From JBBQKI01 sp038326725 (GTDB lineage: Bacteria > Bacteroidota > Bacteroidia > Flavobacteriales > Flavobacteriaceae), in contig JBBQKI010000012.1 in NCBI GenBank assembly GCA_038326725.1, forward strand, positions 1-59,381: 59,381 nt of DNA, given 5' to 3'. Under the pieces are notes generated by a model. It did not search any database. It was not told the origin of the DNA and worked only from the letters and a program-made list of their open reading frames with translations. The position numbers and the translations under genes are program-made. Of the stretch, positions 53,652 to 59,381 are shown piece by piece; position 1 is the first letter of the stretch; each line of letters opens with the position of its first letter.

Positions 53652-54365
53652 ATGCAACTTTTTTATAACCCCGAAATAAACGAAATTTCAAAAGAATTTT
53701 TTTTCGAAAAGGAAGAAAGCCGCCATATTGCGAAAGTCTTGCGGATGAAGGAAGGCGAAACCCTGCATTTGACAAACGGGAAAGGTAGTTTTTTTGAAGC
53801 ACGATTGGTGAGCAATAATCCAAATAAAAGTTCTGGGGAAATAATAGCTGTTAAAGCCCAGCCACCCCTTCCCTATCAATTGCACCTTGCCGTGGCGCCA
53901 ACAAAAATGAACGACCGCTACGAATGGTTTTTGGAAAAGGTAGTAGAAATCGGTGTTTCGGAAATAACTCCCATCATTTGCGACCGTAGCGAACGAAAAA
54001 CCATAAAACCCGAACGCTTCGAAAAAATCATTCAAAGCGCGATGAAGCAATCGTTGAAAGCATATTTACCTGTTTTAAATCCGGTGGTTTCCTTTAAAAA
54101 TTTTATCGCTTTAAGGAAAGATAATGAAATTCTAAAATGCATCGCCCATTGCGAGGAAAGTGAAAGGCAATCATTAAAGTCAATAATAAAACTCAATCAA
54201 AACATGCTCATCCTTATTGGCCCTGAAGGCGATTTTTCTTCTGCGGAAATAGAGCTTGCAAAAGTTTCCGGTTTTCTGCCCGTACATTTGGGGGAAAGTA
54301 GGTTGCGTACGGAAACTGCGGCTGTCGTGGCCTGCCAAAGTGTTGCCTTCGTAAACGAACCTTGA
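53652..54365 (+). CDS. rsmE: 16S rRNA (uracil-1498-N3)-methyltransferase RsmE
   Basis: A 237-residue SPOUT methyltransferase. The N-terminal PUA-like part starts MQLFYNPEINEISKEFFFEKEESRHIAKVLRMKEGE. The SAM knot has LIGPEGDFSSAEIELA and HLGESRLRTETAAVVACQ. It methylates U1498 in the 30S decoding region. It follows tsaD by 12 bases and is likely co-transcribed with it. Confidence 0.94.
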   Translation: MQLFYNPEINEISKEFFFEKEESRHIAKVLRMKEGETLHLTNGKGSFFEARLVSNNPNKSSGEIIAVKAQPPLPYQLHLAVAPTKMNDRYEWFLEKVVEIGVSEITPIICDRSERKTIKPERFEKIIQSAMKQSLKAYLPVLNPVVSFKNFIALRKDNEILKCIAHCEESERQSLKSIIKLNQNMLILIGPEGDFSSAEIELAKVSGFLPVHLGESRLRTETAAVVACQSVAFVNEP

Positions 54366-54420
54366 GGATTTGCCGTAATTTTTAATAGATAATTGGGAAT
54401 TAATATCATTGATAATCCCC

Positions 54421-54428
54421 TATTTTTG
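54421..54428 (+). promoter_or_regulatory. Probable -7 element of the DUF4159 gene (TATTTTTG)
   Basis: TATTTTTG is an exact TAnnTTTG match and ends 6 bases before the ATG at 54435. That would make the transcript nearly leaderless, or favour the next in-frame ATG at 54450. Confidence 0.35.
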
Positions 54429-54434
54429 AAGCCT

Positions 54435-55079
54435 ATGATTTTAAGAAAAATGATTTTTTTATTTTTGGTTTCCGTCAATTGCATTTCCGCACAGGAAATA
54501 GCGGTGTTGCAATACGGCGGCGGCGGCGATTGGTACAGCAACCCTACCTCCCTGCCCAACCTCATCAAATTTTGCAATGAGCAGATCAATACCGATATAA
54601 AAGCTAAGCCAAAAACGGTAACCCCCGGCAGTGTGGACCTTTTTGATTTCCCTTTTGTACACATGACGGGGCATGGGAATGTTTTTTTTAGCGACGATGA
54701 TGCCAAAAACCTTCGAGATTATTTATTGAGCGGGGGTTTTCTTCATATAGATGACAATTATGGCATGGATCAGTATTTAAGGAAAGAGCTTGTAAAGGTT
54801 TTCCCCGATAAAGAATTGAAAGAATTGCCCGGTAACCACCCTATTTTTAGTTATCATTATAATTTTCCCCAGGGCTTGCCTAAAATCCATGAGCATGATC
54901 AAAAACGTCCACAGGCTTTTGGCATTTTTGAGGATGACAGGTTGCTACTTTTGTACACTATCGAAACCGACCTTGGCGATGGTTGGGAAAACCCCGAAGT
55001 GCACAACGACCCTCAGGAAGTGCGTTTGAAGGCTTTGCAAATGGGGGCGAACATTGTTAAATATGCATTTGAAAATTAG
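54435..55079 (+). CDS. DUF4159 domain exported protein
   Basis: A 214-residue protein with a signal peptide (MILRKMIFLFLVSVNCISAQE). The mature part opens IAVLQYGGGGDWYSNPTSLPNLIKFCNEQ and contains MTGHGNVFFSDDDAKNLRDYLLSGGFLHIDDNYGMDQ. That is the DUF4159 domain, a glutamine-amidotransferase-like fold found in gliding and moxR-linked loci. The ATG at 54435 puts the signal peptide first; a longer reading from 54393 begins in DNA that should carry the promoter. Function is unknown. Confidence 0.85.
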   Translation: MILRKMIFLFLVSVNCISAQEIAVLQYGGGGDWYSNPTSLPNLIKFCNEQINTDIKAKPKTVTPGSVDLFDFPFVHMTGHGNVFFSDDDAKNLRDYLLSGGFLHIDDNYGMDQYLRKELVKVFPDKELKELPGNHPIFSYHYNFPQGLPKIHEHDQKRPQAFGIFEDDRLLLLYTIETDLGDGWENPEVHNDPQEVRLKALQMGANIVKYAFEN

Positions 55080-55191
55080 GTTTTCCAATTGATTTTTAAA
55101 AATAATTTATTTTAGGCAATTCACTTTATTAAAAGCCTTTCAAAATATTTTGCCCATCAAACATTAGGTTGATTAAGTTATATTTACCATT

Positions 55192-56280
55192 ATGAAAGCC
55201 AAAGCAATTTCCTACGGAATCTTAAAAGCAATAGCCGTGCTTGTGGGCATTGCCTTTTTGCTGTGGTTTTTGTTTAAGGTACAGGCGCTCTTACTTTATA
55301 TTGGGATAGCCATGGTACTTTCCCTCATTGGACGGCCATTGGTGTTGTTCCTAAAAAGGCGTTGCAGGTTCGGTAACACATTCTCTTCTTTTTTTACTTT
55401 GCTTACCATGCTTTTCGCTTTCACCCTTCTAATGTGGATTTTTGTCCCCATCATGGTGGAACAGGGAAAGAAGATTTCCGAAATAGATTTCGAAATGGTA
55501 AAGAGGGATCTCATGGAGCTCAATATGCAGGCCAGTGACTATTTGGGGGTGGACCGCATCCAAGTTACAGAAGCCCTGAAGCGCACGGGCTACATCCAGA
55601 ATTTTGATGTGGAAGTCGTGCCAGGCTTCATAGATATTTTCTTTGGAAATATTGGCAGTGCCGTGGTGGGGATATTTTGCGTGCTTTTTATTTCCTTCTT
55701 TTTGCTAAAGGATGAAAACCTCATTGCCGGCTCCGTTACAGTCTTTGCACAGCCCGGAAAGGAAATAAGGTTCATTAGCGTGCTTACCAAAATCAAGGAA
55801 CTCCTCTCCCGTTATTTTCTCGGGTTAATGTTACAGATAATGATTTTGGCTTTATTTTATTCCGTATTGTTGTTGTTTTTTGATATAAACAATGCCATTG
55901 CCATCGCCCTTATTTGTGCTTTTTTAAACATTGTTCCATACCTCGGGCCCATCATTGGCTGGGTGTTGATGCTGTTGATCGTGGTTTCCAACAATTTGGG
56001 AGTGGATTTTTCTTCAGAGCTTTTGCCTTTGCTAATTTATATTTCAATCGGGTATGGCATCGCTCAAACCTTTGACAATCTAATCTCCCAACCTGTAATA
56101 TTCGGCAGGAGCGTCCGCTCCCACCCTTTGGAAATATTCCTTGCCATCCTCATCGGTGGCTACCTTTTCGGCGTTGCCGGGATGATTTTGGCAGTACCGG
56201 TTTACACTGCTTTAAAAGTAGTTTCAAAAGAATTTCTTTCGGAATACAAGATAGTAAAACGGCTCACCAAAGATATTTAA
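55192..56280 (+). CDS. AI-2E family transporter (PerM-like)
   Basis: A 362-residue membrane protein with about eight helices. Typical features are VQALLLYIGIAMVLSLIGRPLV in the N-terminal part, a periplasmic segment near residues 95-140, and FLNIVPYLGPIIGWV and YLFGVAGMILAVPVYTALKVV near the C-terminus. The family includes TqsA for autoinducer-2 export and Na/H antiporters, so the substrate is open. It is followed at 3 bases by the THUMP-like methyltransferase gene. Confidence 0.88.
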   Translation: MKAKAISYGILKAIAVLVGIAFLLWFLFKVQALLLYIGIAMVLSLIGRPLVLFLKRRCRFGNTFSSFFTLLTMLFAFTLLMWIFVPIMVEQGKKISEIDFEMVKRDLMELNMQASDYLGVDRIQVTEALKRTGYIQNFDVEVVPGFIDIFFGNIGSAVVGIFCVLFISFFLLKDENLIAGSVTVFAQPGKEIRFISVLTKIKELLSRYFLGLMLQIMILALFYSVLLLFFDINNAIAIALICAFLNIVPYLGPIIGWVLMLLIVVSNNLGVDFSSELLPLLIYISIGYGIAQTFDNLISQPVIFGRSVRSHPLEIFLAILIGGYLFGVAGMILAVPVYTALKVVSKEFLSEYKIVKRLTKDI

Positions 56281-56283
56281 AGC

Positions 56284-57453
56284 TTGAATAAAGCCCTTCT
56301 AAATATCGGCATCCAAGATTTTATATTCCATTACAAAGAAGCTATTTCAAAACTTGCCTTTGCCGGAAGTCCTTTTGAAGAAGTAAGCGTTCAGGAGTTG
56401 ATTCAACAAATCGAAGGCCGTGCTAAAGCAGAAAAAAAGCTCCCGACTTGGTTTAAAACCCGTAAAATCCTTTACCCAAAAAAGCTAAATCTCGAACAGT
56501 CTTCCTCCGAAACCACTTCAAAATATAAAGCTTCTTTGATTGAGGGTAGCAACTTGGCGGACATCACCGGTGGGTTTGGGGTGGATAGTTATTTCTTTTC
56601 AGAAAATATAAAGCAAGTACAGCATTTTGAGCACGCCCCGGAACTTTCATTAATAGCCGAACACAATTTTAAGGTTTTGGGAAAGAACAATATTGAATGT
56701 TCTGCCGGAGACGGCCTGCAAGCAGTATTAAAGAAACCCTATGATATTATTTATGCGGACCCATCCCGGAGGCACGGCACCAAGGGCAAGGTTTTCTTTT
56801 TAAAGGATTGCGAGCCCAATATCCCGGAAAACCTTCCGGGATTACTGGACAATTGTAAAACCTTGCTTCTAAAAACTTCTCCCATGCTCGACCTGTCTGC
56901 AGGCTTAAAAGAACTCCCGAATGTTTTCGAAATCCACATTGTGGCCGTGAATAATGAAGTAAAGGAACTACTGTGGCTGCTCAAAAAAGGTTTTGACGAC
57001 AAGCCGGTGGTTACAACTATCAATTTCAATAAAAATAGCACAAATACATTCCGTTTTAATTGGCTCGAAAGAGCTGCTCCGCAGTTTGGACAGGCCAGTA
57101 CCTACCTTTACGAACCCAATGCCGCGATAATGAAAAGCGGGGCTTTTGATCTGGTTTCGGAAAAATATAAATTGAATAAGCTCCATCCCCACACCCACCT
57201 TTACACTTCCGAGACTTTAGTGGATTTCCCCGGGAGACGTTTTGTTATCAAAAAAACCGTTCCATATACAAAACAGGAAATGCGGGGTTCTGTTGTTTTT
57301 GAAAAAGCTAACATCGCTGCCCGAAATTTCCCAGAAACCCCGGCAGCCCTGCATAAAAAATGGAAAATAAATGACGGCGGCCCTGTTTATTTATTTTTCT
57401 TTACGGATAATGATAATAAAAGGCAGGTGTTGATTTGTGAAAAAGTGGAATAA
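56284..57453 (+). CDS. THUMP-like domain class I methyltransferase
   Basis: A 389-residue protein. The SAM fold has LADITGGFGVDSYFFSE (motif I) and YDIIYADPSRRHGTKGKVFFLKDC (a DPSRR catalytic-type motif). The C-terminal ~90 residues form a THUMP-like region found with such enzymes in Bacteroidota. It is presumably an RNA or DNA base methyltransferase; the substrate is not known. The start is TTG at 56284, 3 bases after the AI-2E gene. Confidence 0.82.
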   Translation: MNKALLNIGIQDFIFHYKEAISKLAFAGSPFEEVSVQELIQQIEGRAKAEKKLPTWFKTRKILYPKKLNLEQSSSETTSKYKASLIEGSNLADITGGFGVDSYFFSENIKQVQHFEHAPELSLIAEHNFKVLGKNNIECSAGDGLQAVLKKPYDIIYADPSRRHGTKGKVFFLKDCEPNIPENLPGLLDNCKTLLLKTSPMLDLSAGLKELPNVFEIHIVAVNNEVKELLWLLKKGFDDKPVVTTINFNKNSTNTFRFNWLERAAPQFGQASTYLYEPNAAIMKSGAFDLVSEKYKLNKLHPHTHLYTSETLVDFPGRRFVIKKTVPYTKQEMRGSVVFEKANIAARNFPETPAALHKKWKINDGGPVYLFFFTDNDNKRQVLICEKVE

Positions 57454-57529
57454 AAATATTTCTATTTTCGAATTTAAATAACAGCCATTTGCGCCTTTTG
57501 AATTAAGTTTAAAAATCCCTTATTTTTTA

Positions 57530-57561
57530 TTGCGTTATTTCATTTGAAAACCTACATTTGC
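57530..57561 (+). promoter_or_regulatory. tRNA promoter (TTG-N20-TACATTTGC)
   Basis: A TTG at 57530-57532 is followed after 20 bases by TACATTTGC (57553-57561), an exact match to the Bacteroidota consensus, 36 bases before the mature tRNA-Ser. It is the best promoter in the window. Confidence 0.65.
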
Positions 57562-57597
57562 AACCGCATTAAAAGATGTACGTTCATAAAAAATACT

Positions 57598-57681
57598 GGA
57601 GAGGTGCCAGAGTGGTAATGGAGCAGATTGCTAATCTGTCAACGCGAAAGTGTTGCCAGGGTTCGAGTCCCTGTCTCTCCG
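57598..57681 (+). tRNA. tRNA-Ser (anticodon GCT)
   Basis: A class II tRNA of 84 bases with a long variable arm. Acceptor GGAGAGG pairs with TCTCTCC (one G-T pair). The anticodon stem GCAGA/TCTGT closes the loop TTGCTAA, so the anticodon is GCT (codons AGC and AGT). The T-arm is GGTTCGAGTCC. CCA is not encoded after discriminator G57681. Confidence 0.96.
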
Positions 57682-57759
57682 CAAAACAAAATATATTTTG
57701 CGAGTTCCATAACGTTGGCATTTGGAATTAAACTTTTGAAATATTGGAATTTTCACTCT

Positions 57760-57833
57760 CGGGGTGTAGCGTAGCCCGGTATCGCGCCTGCTTTGGGAGC
57801 AGGAGGCCGTAGGTTCGAATCCTGCCACCCCGA
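57760..57833 (+). tRNA. tRNA-Pro (anticodon TGG)
   Basis: A 74-base tRNA. Acceptor CGGGGTG pairs with CACCCCG. The anticodon stem CCTGC/GCAGG closes TTTGGGA, so the anticodon is TGG. T-arm GGTTCGAATCC. CCA is not encoded after discriminator A57833. It lies 78 bases after tRNA-Ser and is likely on the same transcript. Confidence 0.96.
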
Positions 57834-57857
57834 CAAATTAATGAATTATTCTATACC

Positions 57858-57893
57858 AAAAAACCTGTTAATCTTATGATTTTCAGGTTTTTT
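57858..57893 (+). terminator. Terminator after the tRNA pair
   Basis: A 10-base stem AAAAAACCTG with CAGGTTTTTT, a 16-base loop and a T run. It closes the tRNA transcript and may also serve the minus strand. Confidence 0.7.
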
Positions 57894-57938
57894 TGTTTTT
57901 AAAAATATTATCTGAAGGTATAGACTAAGGGACTTACA

Positions 57939-58892
57939 TTAAACTTCTTTAAATATTAAATAGCCAGTATAAACCAAATAAAACCCAAGTAGTATGGCTG
58001 CTTCCCATCTGTCCAATTTTTTTCTCTTTCCAGTGAACATCGCTAAAATCAGGAATACTGTTCCTCCAATTAATATTGCAAAATCTTGATTGAAAATCTG
58101 ATTATATTTTATTGGGCTTATTAACGAACTAACTGAAAGTATCAATAAAACATTAAAAATGTTCGAGCCAATAACATTACCAATGGCTATGTCGCTGTTC
58201 TTTTTAAGGGCAGCTACTATTGAAGTTATCAATTCAGGCAGTGAAGTGCCAGCGGCAATTATGGTTAGGCCAATTATTTTTTGACTAATTCCTAAATCTG
58301 TGGCTATTCCTATACTATTATCAACAACTAATTTTCCTCCAATAATTAGTCCACTAAAACCTAGTATAATTAAACTCCAAATCTTAAGATTTGATTTTGG
58401 CGTAACGGGAATTTCATCCACTTTATCTGCCTTCATATTTTTAAATAAATAGAAAAGAAAAAATATGAAAGCTGTGAGTAAAATAAGTCCGTCAAGTGTG
58501 GATATTTCCGAGTTTTCGTTGATGAAAAAATCGGTCGCAAGTGCAAATAAAAGTATTGTAATGATTAGGGAAATAGGGATTTCTCGCTTAACCATTGAGG
58601 AATGGAAAGTCATTGGATAAATTAAACCAGCTATACCCAAGATTATAAATAAGTTGAAATTGTTACTACCAATAACATTTGCCAGAACTATATCTGAAAG
58701 TCCGTCAACTGAGGCTATTGAATTAACAACCAATTCCGGTGCGGAAGTTCCAAAGGCAACTATGGTTAAACCGATTACCAAATCAGGAATATTGTACTTT
58801 TTTGCCAGGGATGACGCGCCATCAACAAGCCAATTAGCTCCAAAAATCAAACCTGCAAATCCAACTACAATTAATAGTAATGAAACAACCAT
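57939..58892 (-). CDS. Calcium/sodium antiporter (CaCA family, YrbG-like)
   Basis: A 317-residue membrane protein with about ten helices in two inverted repeats. The alpha repeats are visible: GLTIVAFGTSAPELVVNSIAS (alpha-1) and GLTIIAAGTSLPELITSIVAA (alpha-2), each with the acidic residue that binds cation, then IVLANVIGSNNFN and IAIGNVIGSNIFN. It exchanges Ca for Na at the inner membrane. The two repeats are about 150 residues apart. Confidence 0.93.
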   Translation of the reverse strand: MVVSLLLIVVGFAGLIFGANWLVDGASSLAKKYNIPDLVIGLTIVAFGTSAPELVVNSIASVDGLSDIVLANVIGSNNFNLFIILGIAGLIYPMTFHSSMVKREIPISLIITILLFALATDFFINENSEISTLDGLILLTAFIFFLFYLFKNMKADKVDEIPVTPKSNLKIWSLIILGFSGLIIGGKLVVDNSIGIATDLGISQKIIGLTIIAAGTSLPELITSIVAALKKNSDIAIGNVIGSNIFNVLLILSVSSLISPIKYNQIFNQDFAILIGGTVFLILAMFTGKRKKLDRWEAAILLGFYLVYTGYLIFKEV

Positions 58893-58912
58893 ATTATTCT
58901 TTAATTTGTTTT

Positions 58913-59381
58913 TTATAATTCAATAAACCAATTTACGTTCATCCAAAAGCTGTGTCGCGTATTATTATCCAAAAAAGAGTTTACTCTATAGTTCAATCCC
59001 ATCTCAATTTTGTCATTATTTTTCAAATTGTATCCAAGATGTGGAACAAGACGTATTTCAAGGTCGTAATCTGAATCTTGCCAACTGTTAAGATATTCGT
59101 TATTAAATTTAAAATAGAATTCCTTTGGATCCACTGATTCTCCATTTAAGGCGACTTCTGAGGCTATGCGGTACCTTAATCTAAATTCTGGTTTTTCTTC
59201 TTTGGAAAACGTTTGATCTGTTGAGAAACGGTGTGCCAACCGAAAAGCACTCAATCTTTGCACAACAGTATATTGCTGAATAAATCTATGAAATAACTTT
59301 TCTTCTCGAAGCCTAATAAGATAACCACCAGCAACACGAGAATTCAAACCAACCTTTTTGGCGGTAATCATTGAAATGTCA
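58913..59381 (-). CDS. DUF2490-type outer-membrane protein (partial, N-terminus outside window)
   Basis: The frame is open to the window edge: codons before the internal ATG at 59371 continue as DIS, so the N-terminus and signal peptide are missing. The visible part has beta-barrel-like strands with LFHRFIQQYTVVQRLSAFRLAHRFSTDQTF, typical of DUF2490, and ends NVNWFIEL. It is likely a small outer-membrane barrel of unknown role, next to the Ca/Na antiporter. Confidence 0.75.
   Translation of the reverse strand, partial: DISMITAKKVGLNSRVAGGYLIRLREEKLFHRFIQQYTVVQRLSAFRLAHRFSTDQTFSKEEKPEFRLRYRIASEVALNGESVDPKEFYFKFNNEYLNSWQDSDYDLEIRLVPHLGYNLKNNDKIEMGLNYRVNSFLDNNTRHSFWMNVNWFIEL

Noticed and set aside
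54197..54706. 169-codon minus-strand frame across the rsmE end and DUF4159 start
   Set aside because: It covers two well-supported genes in antisense and carries no family signature.
57631..57828. Open frame of 65 codons on the minus strand over the tRNA genes
   Set aside because: It runs through both tRNA genes, which have clear cloverleaf pairing, so it is a by-product of tRNA sequence.

Overview
The window looks like core chromosome of a marine-type Flavobacteriaceae (Bacteroidota); the genus cannot be told from this sequence. The evidence is the lack of Shine-Dalgarno sequences, promoter elements of the TAnnTTTG type, a bacillithiol-type BshA, an alpha/beta-fused 2-oxoacid dehydrogenase E1, a GH3-serine hydrolase fusion, a HYC_CC_PP protein, a two-gene DEAD-box set and secreted proteins that start 'SQVGIxxxNP'. 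No phage, insertion sequence, CRISPR array or rRNA operon was seen.

Layout. 1-456 is the N-terminal half of a secreted protein. 665-3765 is a probable metal-acquisition operon: HYC_CC_PP protein, TonB-dependent receptor, periplasmic HMA-domain protein. 4081-5235 holds a Bor-like lipoprotein and a decayed FAD-linked oxidase. 5323-13334 holds housekeeping genes: YtxH-like protein, EamA exporter, two DEAD-box helicases, membrane desaturase, TerC and hibernation factor HPF, plus a decayed second terC tail. 13353-19154 is a tight seven-gene operon on the minus strand: flavoprotein, methyltransferase, type III polyketide synthase, YX6K-type enoyl reductase-like SDR, FabZ-like dehydratase, ketosynthase and acyl carrier protein. 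It resembles the phenolic-lipid logic of srsABC with its own fatty-acid elongation genes, and is the most interesting system here.

19233-31802 mixes envelope lipoproteins, E1, a 2-oxoglutarate dioxygenase, SUI1, an orphan solute-binding domain, Ung, a MutS2 lacking Smr, a DCC protein, chorismate synthase and an LpxH-like phosphatase. 31806-47656 is mainly envelope and redox: an FAD/Fe-S dehydrogenase, BshA, the GH3-serine hydrolase fusion, an HdrB/HdrC-like iron-sulfur pair with a HAD protein between them, an MCE protein, an amidase, and divergent LptD. 47752-57453 holds RidA, a giant TamB, TsaD, RsmE, a DUF4159 protein, AI-2E and a THUMP-like methyltransferase. tRNA-Ser(GCU) and tRNA-Pro(UGG) follow, then a Ca/Na antiporter and a partial DUF2490 protein.

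A second theme is noncoding. Short degenerate TTATTCAC-type tandem repeats sit just upstream of several plus-strand genes, and twice they follow a G/T-rich segment, forming the same bipartite spacer at two distant loci. Many genes start with TTG or GTG, and the TamB start is hard to explain with any standard start codon.
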